Shown in pieces: positions 10,912 through 20,743 of a stretch of 64,000 nucleotides of DNA (positions are counted from its first letter, which is position 1; each line of letters starts with the position of its first letter). Made by a program: the position numbers and the translations under genes. Under the pieces are notes generated by a model. That model was not told the DNA's origin, searched no databases, and worked only from the letters and a program-made list of their open reading frames with translations. This DNA comes from Phytopseudomonas argentinensis (GTDB lineage Bacteria > Pseudomonadota > Gammaproteobacteria > Pseudomonadales > Pseudomonadaceae). The DNA lies in assembly GCF_900113905.1 (NCBI RefSeq), contig NZ_FORC01000003.1, positions 310,001-374,000 on the forward strand. Reading direction: 5' to 3'.

Positions 10912-10927
10912 CTGTATATAAATACAG
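10912..10927. promoter_or_regulatory. Perfect LexA (SOS) box
   Basis: CTGTATATAAATACAG matches the gammaproteobacterial LexA consensus CTGT-N8-ACAG, with the preferred TATATANA interior, at every defined position. It is 17 bases upstream of the radical SAM ATG and about 120 bases upstream of the divergent RND operon. It most likely represses the radical SAM gene. Confidence 0.9.
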
Positions 10928-11045
10928 TATTAGGATTTGCATCCCCAACACAAGCCACGCTCGTCGCGCGAGTAGCCTGAACCGTTCGTCGCCTGGTGCG
11001 GTCGCATCTGCACACACTTTCGCGCCTTGCCGTGCCGGAGCCTCC

Positions 11046-12155
11046 ATGCCGCCCGTATCGATCTCTGCCCTGCCTCGCCCTGTCGTGGCCTTGCTGGCTA
11101 TCGCGCTGCTGGCTGGCTGCGCCGACGAGCAGCCGCCTGCGCCAGCGAGCCCGCGGGTCAAGGTGGCGACGGTCAGCCAGGTCGATTATGCGGCGGACGC
11201 CACCATCACCGGCGATATCCAGGCACGCATTCAGACCGATCTGTCGTTCCGTGTAGGCGGCAAGATCACCGAACGGCTGGTGGACGTCGGCGATACGGTG
11301 AAGGCCGGCCAGGTGCTGGCCCGCCTTGACCCGCAGGACCAGCGCAACGCGGTGCGCTCCGCCGAGGCGGCGGTCGAGGCGGCCCAGGCCCAGGCCAAGC
11401 TCAGCGCCGCCAACCTGTGGCGCCAGCAGCAATTGCTGCCCAAGGGCTACACCAGCCGCAGCGAATACGACAGCGCCCTGGCCAGCGACCGCGGCGCACG
11501 CAACAGCCTGGCTGCCGCCCAGGCGCAATTGGCCGATGCCCGCGAGCAGGCCGGCTACACCGAACTACGCGCCGACAGCGACGGGGTGATCACCGCCCGC
11601 CAGGCCGAGGTTGGCCAGGTGGTACAGGCCGCTACGCCGATCTTCGGCCTGGCCCGCGAGGGCGAGCGCGATGCGGTGTTCAACGTCTTCGAAGCGCTGC
11701 TGGTCGAGCCCGGCCAGCCGCTGCGCGTCAGCCTGCTGGACAACCCCGAGGTGAGCGCCAGCGGCACGGTGCGCGAGGTCAACCCCCAGGTGTCGGCACA
11801 GAGCGGTACGGTGCAGGTCAAGGTTGGCCTGGAGCAGGTGCCGGAGGCGATGACCCTGGGCTCTACCGTCAGTGCTCACGTCAGCAATCCGGCGGTGCGC
11901 AGCGTCGAGTTGCCTTGGTCAGCGCTGACCAAAGCCGAAAGCGAGCCGGCGGTGTGGCGCCTGGGTGGCGATGACATCGTGCAGCTGCACCCTGTGCAGG
12001 TTGGCCGCTACCTGACCGACAAGGTGATCATCCGCGCCGGCCTGCAGGACGGTGACCGCGTAGTGGTGGCCGGCGGGCAGCTGCTGCATCCGGGCCAGAA
12101 GGTGGAAATTGCCGAAGCCCGTGAGCAGAAGCAGCCCCAGGAGCAGCAGCCATGA
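11046..12155 (+). CDS. triA: RND efflux periplasmic adaptor lipoprotein, TriA-like
   Basis: 369-residue membrane fusion protein. A lipoprotein signal ends in LLAGC near residue 25, so the mature protein is tethered to the inner membrane. The beta-barrel/lipoyl part is at about residues 35-85 (ARIQTDLSFRVGGKITERLV), followed by an alpha-helical hairpin rich in Ala and Gln (AVEAAQAQAKLSAANLWRQQ), then the second lipoyl half (VITARQAEVGQVVQAATPIF). GGAG is correctly placed before the ATG. It is the first of three overlapping genes; two adaptors plus one RND pump matches TriABC of P. aeruginosa (triclosan efflux, with outer-membrane channel OpmH encoded elsewhere). The symbol is by analogy. Confidence 0.8.
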   Translation: MPPVSISALPRPVVALLAIALLAGCADEQPPAPASPRVKVATVSQVDYAADATITGDIQARIQTDLSFRVGGKITERLVDVGDTVKAGQVLARLDPQDQRNAVRSAEAAVEAAQAQAKLSAANLWRQQQLLPKGYTSRSEYDSALASDRGARNSLAAAQAQLADAREQAGYTELRADSDGVITARQAEVGQVVQAATPIFGLAREGERDAVFNVFEALLVEPGQPLRVSLLDNPEVSASGTVREVNPQVSAQSGTVQVKVGLEQVPEAMTLGSTVSAHVSNPAVRSVELPWSALTKAESEPAVWRLGGDDIVQLHPVQVGRYLTDKVIIRAGLQDGDRVVVAGGQLLHPGQKVEIAEAREQKQPQEQQP

Positions 12156-13216
12156 ACCGTGCTATCCCTCTCGTGCTGATCACCGCGCTGCTCGCCGGCT
12201 GTGCCGAGGACGAAAAACCCGCGCCGATCCGCCCGGTGCTCTACACCGAGGTGCAACAGCAGAACGAGCAGATTCTCGGCCGTTTCGCCGGCAATATCGA
12301 GGCGCGGGTGCAGAGCACCCTGGGCTTTCGTGTCGGCGGCCGGGTCGCCCGCCGCCTGGTGGATGCCGGGGCCGAAGTGAAGGCCGGCACCACCCTGGCG
12401 ACCCTCGACCCCACCGACCAGCAGAACGCCCTGCGCGCCAGCGAAGGCGACCAGGCACGCGCTCAAGCGCAGTGGATCAATGCCCAGGCCAATGCCCGCC
12501 GTCAGCAGGAACTGTTCGACCGGGGGGTCGGCGCCAAGGCCAACCTGGAGCAGGCGCAGACCGAACTGAGCAACGCCCGCAGCAACCGCGAGCAGGCCGA
12601 AGCGGCCACCCGCCAGGCCCGCGACCGTGTGGACTACGGCACCCTGAAAAGCGACTTCGATGCGGTGGTCACCGCCTGGCACGTGGAGGCCGGCCAGGTG
12701 GTCGGCGCCGGCCAGGAGGTGGTCACCCTGGCCCGCCCGGACGTGCGCGAAGCGGTGTTCGACCTGCCCGTGGAGCTGGCTGACGGTCTGGACGATCAGG
12801 TGCAGTTCAACGTTGCCTCGCAGCTCGACCCGAGCATCGCCACCCGTGGTCGGCTGCGCGAACTGGCGCCGCGCGCCGACGCCGCCACCCGCACCCGCCG
12901 CGCCCGCCTGACCCTGGAAGACACGCCGCCCGGCCTGCGCCTGGGCACCGCCGTGGCCATCAGCCTGACCCGCGCCCAGCAGCCGCGCAGCCTGCTGCCA
13001 GCCGCCGCCGTGCAGGAAGTCGACGGCCAGAGCCGCGTATGGGTGATCGACAGCAAAGCCAGGACCGTTCACCCGCGCAACGTGCAGGTGGTCGGCCGCG
13101 AAGGCGAACAGATCAGCGTCGAGGGCCTTGCGGCCGGCGACAAGGTAGTCAGCGCCGGCCTGAGCGAACTCAAGGACGGCCAGCAGATCCGCATCGACGA
13201 GGGCGTCGCACCATGA
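12152..13216 (+). CDS. triB: Second RND periplasmic adaptor lipoprotein, TriB-like
   Basis: 354-residue adaptor with its own lipoprotein signal (MNRAIPLVLITALLAGC). Domain order equals that of the first adaptor: lipoyl (RVQSTLGFRVGGRVARRLVD), helical hairpin (QWINAQANARRQQELFDRGV), lipoyl second half (VVTAWHVEAGQVVGAGQEVV), beta-barrel and membrane-proximal domain. Its ATG overlaps the TGA of the previous gene (ATGA). The two adaptors are paralogous but clearly diverged. In TriABC both adaptors are needed for a functional pump, which explains retention of both here. Confidence 0.8.
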   Translation: MNRAIPLVLITALLAGCAEDEKPAPIRPVLYTEVQQQNEQILGRFAGNIEARVQSTLGFRVGGRVARRLVDAGAEVKAGTTLATLDPTDQQNALRASEGDQARAQAQWINAQANARRQQELFDRGVGAKANLEQAQTELSNARSNREQAEAATRQARDRVDYGTLKSDFDAVVTAWHVEAGQVVGAGQEVVTLARPDVREAVFDLPVELADGLDDQVQFNVASQLDPSIATRGRLRELAPRADAATRTRRARLTLEDTPPGLRLGTAVAISLTRAQQPRSLLPAAAVQEVDGQSRVWVIDSKARTVHPRNVQVVGREGEQISVEGLAAGDKVVSAGLSELKDGQQIRIDEGVAP

Positions 13217-16200
13217 CCCAGCAGACGCCGCGCAAGAACGGCTTCAACCTCTCGGACTGGGCGCTGCGCCACCAGTCGTTCGTCTGGTACCTGATGTTCG
13301 TGTCGCTGCTGATGGGCGTGATCTCCTACATGAACCTGGGCCGTGAGGAAGACCCGGCGTTCACCATCAAGACCATGGTCATCCAGACCCGCTGGCCTGG
13401 CGCCACGGTCGATGAAACCCTCAGCCAGGTCACCGACCGCATCGAGAAGAAGCTCGAGGAGCTGGACTCGCTGGACTACGTGAAGAGCTACACGCGCCCC
13501 GGCGAATCAACGGTGATGGTGTTCCTGCGCGACACCACCAAGGCCGATGAAATCGACGGCATCTGGTACCAGGTGCGCAAGAAGATCGACGACATTCGCG
13601 GCGAGTTTCCCCAGGGCTTGCAGGGCCCGTCGTTCAACGACGAATTCGGCGACGTGTTCGGCTCCATCTACGCCTTCACCGGCGACGGCCTGAGCATGCG
13701 CCAGCTGCGCGACTACGTGGAGCAGGTGCGCGCCGAGATCCGCAGCGTGCCGGACCTGGGCAAGGTGCAGATGGTCGGCCAGCAGAACGAGGTGTTCTAC
13801 CTCAACTTCTCGACCCGCAAGCTGGCCGCCCTGGGCATCGACCAGAGCCAGGTGATCCAGAGCCTGCAGGCGCAGAACGCGGTGACGCCCTCCGGGGTGA
13901 TCGAGGCCGGGCCGGAGCGGATTTCCGTGCGCACCAGCGGCCAGTTCGCCTCGGAAGCCGACCTGCGCAGCGTCAACCTGCGCCTCGACGACCGCTTCTA
14001 CCGGCTGACCGACATCGCCGAAATCACCCGTGGCTACGTCGACCCGCCGCAGGCACTGTTCCGCTACAACGGCAAGCCGGCCATCGGCCTGGCCATCGCC
14101 ATGCGCGACGGCGGCAATATCCAGACCTTCGGCAAGGCCCTGCATGCGCGCATGGACGAGATGACCGCCGAGCTGCCGGTGGGCGTTGGCGTGCACGTGG
14201 TGTCCGACCAGGCCGAAGTGGTGGAAGAAGCCGTCAGCGGCTTTACCCGCGCGCTGTTCGAGGCGGTGCTGATCGTCATGCTGGTGAGCTTCGTCAGCCT
14301 CGGCATTCGCGCCGGCCTGGTGGTCGCCTGCTCGATCCCGCTGGTGCTGGCCATGGTGTTCATGTTCATGGAATACAGCGGCATCACCATGCAGCGCATT
14401 TCCCTCGGCGCGCTGATCATCGCCCTGGGGCTGATGGTCGACGATGCGATGATCACCGTCGAGGTGATGGTCACGCGGCTGGAGAAAGGTGATTCGCTAC
14501 ACGACGCCGGCACCTTCGCCTACACCTCCACGGCCTTTCCGATGCTCACCGGCACCCTGGTGACGGTGGCCGGCTTCGTGCCCATCGGCCTCAACTCCAG
14601 CTCGGCGGGCGAGTACACCTTCACCCTGTTCGCGGTGATCGCCGTGGCGCTGCTGCTGTCCTGGCTGGTGGCCGTGGTGTTCGCCCCGGTGATCGCCGTG
14701 CACATCCTGCCCAAGCGCCTGCAGGCCAAGGAAAAAGGCCCGGGCCGCATCGCCCGCGCCTTCGACAGCGGCCTGCTGCTGGCCATGCGGCACCGCTGGT
14801 GGACCATCGGCCTGACCATCGCCCTGTTCGCCGCCTCCCTGGGCGGGATGACCCTGGTGCAGAGCCAGTTCTTCCCGGCCTCTGATCGCCCGGAGATTCT
14901 CGTCGACCTCAACCTGCCGCAGAACGCCTCGATCAACGAGACCCGCGCCCAGGTCGACCGCCTCGAGGCCAGCTTGCAGGGCGACGAAGACATCGCCCGC
15001 TGGAGCACCTACATCGGCCAGGGCGCCCTGCGCTTCTACCTGCCACTGGACCAGCAGCTGCAGAACCCCTTCTACGCCCAACTGGTGATCGTCGCCAAGG
15101 ACATCGACGCCCGTGATCGCCTGGTAGCCAAGCTCAACAAGCGCCTGCGTGAAGACTTCGTCGGCATCGGCAGCTTCGTGCAGCCGCTGGAAATGGGCCC
15201 GCCGGTGGGCCGGCCGATCCAGTACCGGATCAGCGGCGCGGACGTCGACCAGGTTCGCAAGCACGCCCTGGAGCTGGCCACCCTGCTCGACAAGAACCCG
15301 GACATCGGCGAGATGGTTTACGACTGGAACGAGCCGGGCAAGGTGCTGCGCATCGATGTCGCCCAGGACAAGGCGCGGCAGTTCGGGCTGTCCTCCGAAG
15401 ACGTCGCCAATCTGCTCAACGGCATCGTCAGCGGCACCACGGTCACTCAGGTCAAGGACGACATCTACCTGATCGACGTGATCGGCCGCGCCGAAGACAG
15501 CGAACGCAGCTCGCCGCAGACCCTGGAAAACCTGCAGATCGTCAATCCCAATGGCGTGGCGATTCCGCTGCGCGCCTTCGCCACCGTCGGTTACGAGCTG
15601 GAGCAGCCGCTGGTATGGCGCCGTGACCGCAAGCCGACCATCACCCTCAAGGCCGCGGTGGTCAGCGATATCCAGCCCACCGACCTGGTCGCCGACCTGG
15701 CGCCGGACATCCAGAAGTTCTCGGATGAATTACCCACTGGTTACAGCGTCGCCACCGGCGGCACCGTGGAGGAAAGCGGCAAGGCCCAGGGGCCGATTGC
15801 CAGCGTGCTGCCGCTGATGTTGTTCCTGATGGCCACATTCCTGATGATCCAGCTGCACAGCGTGGCGAAGACCTTCCTGGTGTTCAGCGTGGCGCCCCTG
15901 GGCCTGATCGGCGTGGTGCTGGCCCTGGTGCCGACCGGCACGCCGCTGGGTTTCGTGGCGATTCTCGGCGTGCTGGCGCTGATCGGCATCATCATCCGCA
16001 ACTCGGTGATTCTGGTGACCCAGATCGACGAGTTCGAGCGCGCCGGCGACTCACCCTGGCAAGCGGTGATCGACGCCACCCACCACCGTCGCCGGCCGAT
16101 CCTGCTGACCGCCGCCGCCGCCAGCCTGGGCATGATCCCCATCGCCCGCGAAGTGTTCTGGGGGCCGATGGCCTACGCCATGATCGGCGGCATCTTCAGC

Positions 16201-16302
16201 GCCACCCTGCTGACCCTGCTGTTCCTGCCGGCGCTGTATGTGGCCTGGTATCGGATCGAGGAGCCGTCTCAAGAGCAGCAGCAGGATCGAGCAGTGCACT
16301 AA
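13213..16302 (+). CDS. triC: RND multidrug efflux transporter, TriC-like
   Basis: 1029-residue inner-membrane proton/drug antiporter of the AcrB superfamily. TM1 lies near residue 30 (YLMFVSLLMGVISYMNLGRE), two large periplasmic loops follow TM1 and TM7, and TM4 has VDDAMITVEVM with the proton-relay aspartates D410 and D411. The start ATG at 13213 overlaps the previous stop (ATGA); the longer open frame from 13039 merely runs through triB in another frame. No outer-membrane channel gene follows, consistent with recruitment of a shared TolC/OpmH-type channel. Substrate cannot be read from sequence. Confidence 0.88.
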   Translation: MTQQTPRKNGFNLSDWALRHQSFVWYLMFVSLLMGVISYMNLGREEDPAFTIKTMVIQTRWPGATVDETLSQVTDRIEKKLEELDSLDYVKSYTRPGESTVMVFLRDTTKADEIDGIWYQVRKKIDDIRGEFPQGLQGPSFNDEFGDVFGSIYAFTGDGLSMRQLRDYVEQVRAEIRSVPDLGKVQMVGQQNEVFYLNFSTRKLAALGIDQSQVIQSLQAQNAVTPSGVIEAGPERISVRTSGQFASEADLRSVNLRLDDRFYRLTDIAEITRGYVDPPQALFRYNGKPAIGLAIAMRDGGNIQTFGKALHARMDEMTAELPVGVGVHVVSDQAEVVEEAVSGFTRALFEAVLIVMLVSFVSLGIRAGLVVACSIPLVLAMVFMFMEYSGITMQRISLGALIIALGLMVDDAMITVEVMVTRLEKGDSLHDAGTFAYTSTAFPMLTGTLVTVAGFVPIGLNSSSAGEYTFTLFAVIAVALLLSWLVAVVFAPVIAVHILPKRLQAKEKGPGRIARAFDSGLLLAMRHRWWTIGLTIALFAASLGGMTLVQSQFFPASDRPEILVDLNLPQNASINETRAQVDRLEASLQGDEDIARWSTYIGQGALRFYLPLDQQLQNPFYAQLVIVAKDIDARDRLVAKLNKRLREDFVGIGSFVQPLEMGPPVGRPIQYRISGADVDQVRKHALELATLLDKNPDIGEMVYDWNEPGKVLRIDVAQDKARQFGLSSEDVANLLNGIVSGTTVTQVKDDIYLIDVIGRAEDSERSSPQTLENLQIVNPNGVAIPLRAFATVGYELEQPLVWRRDRKPTITLKAAVVSDIQPTDLVADLAPDIQKFSDELPTGYSVATGGTVEESGKAQGPIASVLPLMLFLMATFLMIQLHSVAKTFLVFSVAPLGLIGVVLALVPTGTPLGFVAILGVLALIGIIIRNSVILVTQIDEFERAGDSPWQAVIDATHHRRRPILLTAAAASLGMIPIAREVFWGPMAYAMIGGIFSATLLTLLFLPALYVAWYRIEEPSQEQQQDRAVH

Positions 16303-16333
16303 ACTGCCGCCATCTCGATTTTCGGAGCAGCCC

Positions 16334-17221
16334 ATGCCCTTGAAACTGCCCGCACGTGTCAACGAAGTAAGCCTAGATCGCGACAATGGGCCGGGAAGCA
16401 TTCCCGGCTTCGTGCCTTTCGCCGAGCACGCCCTGGGCAACGGTGACACCTATGGCTTGTACTGGCCGGTCGGCCTGGAAGGTAGCGAGCCACTGGTAGT
16501 CGAAACCTTTCACGACGAGGGCCGCCTGGTTCCGGCATTCTCCAGCCTGGACACCTTCCTGACGGCCTCCCATGGCTTGGACGATGAGGACGGCTATCTG
16601 GAGCATCCGGATTTCAGCCAGGACCCCGACGCCCCGCAGGCAGCCTATGAGCAGGCGCGCCACCTGCTCGGTAAGCAGGCCGTGAATGACGCCATCGAAT
16701 TGCTCGAGCGCACCCTGCAGCGGCTGCCGGAATACGCGGATGCCGCAGCGCTACTGGTCGGCCAATATCTTCGCCAGGGCCGGCATGACGAGGCCTGCCG
16801 TCTTGCTGTACGTAGCGTGCTGGCGCCGCCCTGCTTCGGCAGTGGCCAGGCGGTGGAGCGCATCTGGCAGTGGCTCGCCCGTCAAACCCAGGGCCCTGCG
16901 GACCTGGCTCAGGACCCACTTTGGCAAGGCCGAAAAGCCTTCAGCAACATCCCTGCGGGTGGCAGCAAGCATAACGATCTCTACCCGGTAATCGACGCTG
17001 TGATCGAGGCATACCTCGAAGCGGGCGATACCGTCAGCGCCCTGCTGTTGCTGCAAGCCCAGGCGCAGTACATGAGGGGTGAAACCGTCTCGCTGCAACA
17101 ACGCTATGGCTTCGACCACAACGCCCAATGGGAAAGGCAGATAGCCTTGAGCGCGAACTTGCCGAATGGGCCCGGCATCTCTAAGCGAGAGACGACCAGG
17201 CCTACCCCCGCGCCCGCTTGA
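16334..17221 (+). CDS. Tetratricopeptide-like hypothetical protein
   Basis: 295-residue soluble protein, no signal peptide. The start at 16334 has GGAG 7 bases before it. The N-terminal third (residues 1-100) has no recognised fold; from about residue 105 the pattern [20 protein letters not shown] and [20 protein letters not shown] looks like tetratricopeptide helices, suggesting a protein-interaction role. The last 20 bases overlap, tail to tail, the 3' end of the sigma-54 regulator. It is 31 bases after the RND pump gene and may be read with it. Function unknown. Confidence 0.65.
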   Translation: MPLKLPARVNEVSLDRDNGPGSIPGFVPFAEHALGNGDTYGLYWPVGLEGSEPLVVETFHDEGRLVPAFSSLDTFLTASHGLDDEDGYLEHPDFSQDPDAPQAAYEQARHLLGKQAVNDAIELLERTLQRLPEYADAAALLVGQYLRQGRHDEACRLAVRSVLAPPCFGSGQAVERIWQWLARQTQGPADLAQDPLWQGRKAFSNIPAGGSKHNDLYPVIDAVIEAYLEAGDTVSALLLLQAQAQYMRGETVSLQQRYGFDHNAQWERQIALSANLPNGPGISKRETTRPTPAPA

Positions 17222-18965
17222 GCCGATAGGCGAACTGCGCCCGACTCAGCCCCAGCATGCGGGCCGCGGCAGCGAGGTTGCCGGCGCTGCGCTGCAACGC
17301 CTGTTCCAGCAACTGGTTTTCCACGGCCTCCAGCGACAGGCTGGCGTCGGGCAGGTCGGGGCAGCCGAGCCGCGTCAGCAGGTCCACCTCGCCAGGGTGC
17401 TCCTGATGCTGCACCAGGCGCCCCTGCTGCAGCAGCGAATAGAACTCGGCGGGCAGCTCTTCGTCGCGAAACAGATGATAGAGGTCGATGGGCGCGCCTT
17501 CGTTGCTGGCGATCACGCCGCGCTCGATCAGGTTCTGCAGCTCGCGGATATTGCCGGGAAAGCTGTAGTTGAGCAGCGCCTTCAGGCCGCGCATGGTCAA
17601 CCCGACCGGCGTGCGCCCGTAGCGCTCGCAATAACGGCGCATGAAGAAATCCACCAGCAGCGGGATGTCGTCGCGCCGCTCGCGCAGCGGCGGGATAAGG
17701 ATCGGGTAGACGTTGAGGCGGTAGTACAGGTCCTCGCGAAACTCGCCACGGCGCACCGCCGCGCGCAGGTCGACGTTGGTGGCGGCGATCACCCGTACGT
17801 CGACGTTGATCACCGAAGTACCGCCGACCCGCTCGATCTCGCGCTCCTGCAGGGCGCGCAGCAGCTTGCCCTGGCCCGGCAGGCTCAGGCAGGCCACCTC
17901 GTCGAGAAACAGCGTGCCGCCCTGGGCGCGTTCGAAGCGCCCGGGCCGTGAGTGGCTGGCACCGGTGTAGGCGCCGCGCTCGACGCCGAACAGCTCGGCC
18001 TCGATCAGGCTTTCGGCAATGGCCGCGCAGTTGAGGGCCACGAACGGCCCGTCGCGGCGCTCGCTCATGCGGTGCAGGTTGCTGGCGAACAGTTCCTTGC
18101 CGACCCCGGACTCACCGCCGAACAACACCGTGGCCGGCGTGCGCGACACCCGTTGCAGTGACTGGAAGGCGGCGTTGAAGGCAGCCGAAGCGCCGATCAT
18201 GCGGCCCTCGTCGGCTTCCCCTGCGCTGGGCGGCAGCGGCTGATAGGGCGCGCGCTCCATTCGGCTATGTTCGCTCTCCTCGGCCGAGGCGTTCAGGTAG
18301 CGCAGATCTTCGTCCACATCGCCCCACAGTTCGGCGGTCTTGCCCAGCACGCGGCACACCTGGTGGCCCATGGCCCGGCACTCCACCTCGCGAAACACCA
18401 CCAGGCGGCCGAACAGGCCGCTGACGTAGCCGGTGGCGTAACCCAGCTCCATCCAGCAGGCCGGATCGTTGCCGATGCCGTAGGCGGCGATGTGCTCGTC
18501 GTCCTCGTGGGCGTGATGCCAGAGGAACTCGCCGTCGTAATGGCCGCGGTCGACATCGAATTCGAAGTGCAGCGGCTCGACCTTGACCATGCCTTCGAGC
18601 CCATGCAGGCGGATGCCGGCGGCGAAGATCGAGGCCGGCTCGGCGTCCGCCCAGCGCTGCTGCACCAGACGCGCATCGCGGGCACCAGACAGGTAACCCG
18701 CGCGGGTCAGCAGGCCGCGAGCGCGCTGCAGACCGAGGCTATCGATCAGCTCGCGGCGCAATGCGCCCAGCGCCTCGCAATGCAACAACACCATGCGCTG
18801 GTCGTTGAGCCAGATGCGCCCGTCGCCCGGCGAGAAGAACAGGCATTCGGTGAGATCGCGCAGCGTCGGGGAATTCTCCCAGTCCAGCGCATCGCTGGCG
18901 CCGCGGTAATGGGGCGTCTCGATGGCCTGCAGGGCATCCAGGGAAATGCGACGCGGGTCGACCAT
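17202..18965 (-). CDS. XylR/DmpR-type sigma-54-dependent activator of the aryl operon
   Basis: 587-residue enhancer-binding protein. Order: XylR N-terminal aromatic-sensing domain (about 1-105), V4R effector-binding domain (to about 210; [20 protein letters not shown]), linker, AAA+ domain with Walker A GESGVGKE and sigma-54 contact loop GAYTGA, then a Fis-type HTH at the C-terminus ([20 protein letters not shown]). Such proteins are triggered by direct binding of an aromatic compound. The ATG at 18965 is preferred to 18995 because GAGGAG lies 7 bases before it. It is divergent from an operon with a -24/-12 promoter, its obvious target. Closest named analogues are AreR and XylR; effector unknown. 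Confidence 0.88.
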   Translation of the reverse strand: MVDPRRISLDALQAIETPHYRGASDALDWENSPTLRDLTECLFFSPGDGRIWLNDQRMVLLHCEALGALRRELIDSLGLQRARGLLTRAGYLSGARDARLVQQRWADAEPASIFAAGIRLHGLEGMVKVEPLHFEFDVDRGHYDGEFLWHHAHEDDEHIAAYGIGNDPACWMELGYATGYVSGLFGRLVVFREVECRAMGHQVCRVLGKTAELWGDVDEDLRYLNASAEESEHSRMERAPYQPLPPSAGEADEGRMIGASAAFNAAFQSLQRVSRTPATVLFGGESGVGKELFASNLHRMSERRDGPFVALNCAAIAESLIEAELFGVERGAYTGASHSRPGRFERAQGGTLFLDEVACLSLPGQGKLLRALQEREIERVGGTSVINVDVRVIAATNVDLRAAVRRGEFREDLYYRLNVYPILIPPLRERRDDIPLLVDFFMRRYCERYGRTPVGLTMRGLKALLNYSFPGNIRELQNLIERGVIASNEGAPIDLYHLFRDEELPAEFYSLLQQGRLVQHQEHPGEVDLLTRLGCPDLPDASLSLEAVENQLLEQALQRSAGNLAAAARMLGLSRAQFAYRLKRARG

Positions 18966-19020
18966 GGGCGGCTCCTCACTTACGCAATTCATCACACGGA
19001 CAAGGCGAAAATTCCCGGCG

Positions 19021-19036
19021 ATTTGCTCATTTGCTC
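19021..19036. promoter_or_regulatory. Tandem repeat ATTTGCTC x2, candidate enhancer element
   Basis: ATTTGCTC is repeated exactly back to back at 19021-19028 and 19029-19036, about 115-130 bases upstream of the -24/-12 promoter, the usual enhancer distance for XylR-type activators. Binding is inferred from position only. Confidence 0.35.
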
Positions 19037-19076
19037 ACTCCAGAGCGCATGAAATGAATGCCTGGCCAGCCACCCC

Positions 19077-19099
19077 AACCTGATGAATGCATGCAGGTT
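19077..19099. promoter_or_regulatory. Inverted repeat AACCTG-N11-CAGGTT, candidate enhancer element
   Basis: AACCTG (19077-19082) and CAGGTT (19094-19099) are perfect inverted arms around ATGAATGCATG, about 50 bases upstream of the -24 element. It may be a binding site of the divergent sigma-54 activator. It lies closer to the promoter than most such enhancers, which lowers confidence. Confidence 0.35.
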
Positions 19100-19148
19100 A
19101 TTGAAATTGTTATGGATTCTCGGCGTGGCCCAAAGCAGCCACATGGCC

Positions 19149-19163
19149 GGGCACGCTCCTTGC
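19149..19163 (+). promoter_or_regulatory. Sigma-54 (-24/-12) promoter of the aryl operon
   Basis: GGGCACG-CTCC-TTGC matches the consensus TGGCACG-N4-TTGC at every position but the first, with exact GG-to-GC spacing. Transcription would start near 19175, 47 bases before the aldehyde dehydrogenase ATG. Together with the divergent XylR-type activator this is a strong call. Confidence 0.85.
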
Positions 19164-19196
19164 GATAGCTGCCAATGCCATCGGCACATCACTGAA

Positions 19197-19204
19197 AACA
19201 ACAA
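19197..19204 (+). promoter_or_regulatory. Hfq/Crc CA motif before the aldehyde dehydrogenase
   Basis: AACAACAA fits AANAANAA and lies 6 bases before the AAGGAG ribosome binding site (19211-19216). Equivalent motifs precede the next two genes of the operon (20722 and 21543). Confidence 0.5.
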
Positions 19205-19221
19205 TACTCCAAGGAGACACC

Positions 19222-20712
19222 ATGTCTCGACTGCCACGATCAGAATCGAACGCTGCCTTGCTGGATGAACAGGTGTGGGAGGCCAAGCTGTTTTCCGGCA
19301 CCTGGCGCACGCCACTGGCTGGCGAGCGCAACGCCGTCATCGAGCCGGCCACCGGTGAATGCCTGGCCACGACTGGCCAGGCCCGGGCCGAGGATGTTGG
19401 CCTGGCCACCGCTGCCGCCGCCGCCCAGCAGCCGGCATGGGAGGCCGTAGCACCGCGCCAGCGTGCCGATATCTTCCTGCGCGCCGCCCAGTTGCTGCAG
19501 GCCCAGGCCGACGAGTGCGCGCTGTTCATCGCCCGCGAAACCGGCGGCATCCTGCCCAAGGCCCAACACGAGGTGCGCGAGGCGGTGCTGTTCCTGCAGC
19601 TCGCCGCGGGCCAGGTGATGCAGCCCCACGGCCTGGTGCTGCCGAGCAACAGCGGCACCCTGTCCTACGCGCGGCGCCTGCCCCATGGGGTGGTCGGGGT
19701 GATCTCACCGTTCAACTTCCCGCTGATCCTGTCGATCCGCGCGGTGGCCCCGGCCCTGGCGGCCGGCAACGCAGTGGTGCTCAAGCCCGACCCGCAGACG
19801 CCGATCGCCGGTGGCTTTCTGATTGCCCGCCTGTTCGAGCTGGCCGGGCTGCCCGAAGGGGTGCTGCACGTGCTGCCCGGCGGCGCCGATGCTGGCGCGG
19901 CGCTGTGCAGCGACCCGCACGTGCGGATGATCGCCTTCACCGGCTCCACCGCCGCCGGCCGCAAGGTGGCGGAAACCGCCGGCCGCCACCTGAAAAAGGT
20001 CGCCCTGGAACTGGGCGGCAAGAACCCGCTGATCATCCTCGACGACGCCGATCTGGAACGCGCCCTGAGCTGCGCCAGCTGGGGCGCCTTTCTGCACCAG
20101 GGGCAGATCTGCATGGCCAGCGGGCTGATCCTGGTGCACGAGTCGCTGCATGAGCGCTTCGTCGAAGGGCTGGTCGAGCGCACCCGGCGCCTGCGCCTGG
20201 GCGACCCGGCCGGCGGCGACCTCGAGCTTGGCCCGATGATCAACGAGAACCAGCTAGTACGCACCCACCAACTGGTGCTCGACAGTGTGGTGGCCGGTGC
20301 CCACCTGCAGGTGGGCGGCCAGTACGACGGCCTGTTCTACCAGCCCACCGTGCTCAGCCACCTGGCGCCGGGCATGCCGGCCTTCGATACCGAGATGTTC
20401 GGCCCGGTGGCCTGCGTGGCCAGTTTCGCCAGCGACGAGCAAGCCATCGACCTGGCCAACCGCACCGAGTACGGCCTCGCCGCGGCGGTGATCTCCCGCT
20501 CGGTGGGCCGCGCCATGGCGATCGGCGCCCAGCTGCGCGCCGGCATGCTGCACATCAACGACCAGACGGTGAACGACGACGGCGTAAACCCGTTCGGCGG
20601 CCGTGGCAATTCCGGCAACGGCGGCAGCATGAGCGGCCCGGCCAACTGGGACGAGTTCACCCAGTGGCAGTGGGTGACGGTCAAGGACACGCCGCCGCAA
20701 TACCCCTTCTGA
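19222..20712 (+). CDS. Aryl (benzaldehyde-type) aldehyde dehydrogenase
   Basis: 496-residue NAD(P)+-dependent aldehyde dehydrogenase that should oxidise an aromatic aldehyde to its acid in the cytoplasm. The catalytic cysteine is C297 (QGQICMASG) and the general base E263 (ALELGGKNPL); the cofactor-binding turn is FTGSTAAGRK. Overall it resembles benzaldehyde dehydrogenases of the XylC/AreC kind, including the ending NPFGGRGNSGNGGS. It is the first gene after the sigma-54 promoter and is followed by a matching aryl-alcohol dehydrogenase, so the pair would turn an aryl alcohol into an acid. Vanillin or coniferyl aldehyde are other possible substrates. Confidence 0.85.
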   Translation: MSRLPRSESNAALLDEQVWEAKLFSGTWRTPLAGERNAVIEPATGECLATTGQARAEDVGLATAAAAAQQPAWEAVAPRQRADIFLRAAQLLQAQADECALFIARETGGILPKAQHEVREAVLFLQLAAGQVMQPHGLVLPSNSGTLSYARRLPHGVVGVISPFNFPLILSIRAVAPALAAGNAVVLKPDPQTPIAGGFLIARLFELAGLPEGVLHVLPGGADAGAALCSDPHVRMIAFTGSTAAGRKVAETAGRHLKKVALELGGKNPLIILDDADLERALSCASWGAFLHQGQICMASGLILVHESLHERFVEGLVERTRRLRLGDPAGGDLELGPMINENQLVRTHQLVLDSVVAGAHLQVGGQYDGLFYQPTVLSHLAPGMPAFDTEMFGPVACVASFASDEQAIDLANRTEYGLAAAVISRSVGRAMAIGAQLRAGMLHINDQTVNDDGVNPFGGRGNSGNGGSMSGPANWDEFTQWQWVTVKDTPPQYPF

Positions 20713-20721
20713 TTTGCCCAC

Positions 20722-20729
20722 AACAAGAA
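20722..20729 (+). promoter_or_regulatory. Hfq/Crc CA motif before the alcohol dehydrogenase
   Basis: AACAAGAA fits AANAANAA, immediately before the GAGAGGA ribosome binding site of the short-chain dehydrogenase at 20744. It is the second of three such motifs in this operon. Confidence 0.45.
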
Positions 20730-20743
20730 CGAGAGGACGCACC

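Noticed and set aside
10896..11528. N-terminal extension of the radical SAM frame
   Set aside because: It would cover the LexA box and the triA-like gene; ATG at 10895 gives the normal N-terminus.
14497..15264. Minus-strand 255-codon open frame
   Set aside because: Antisense to triC; no recognised motif.
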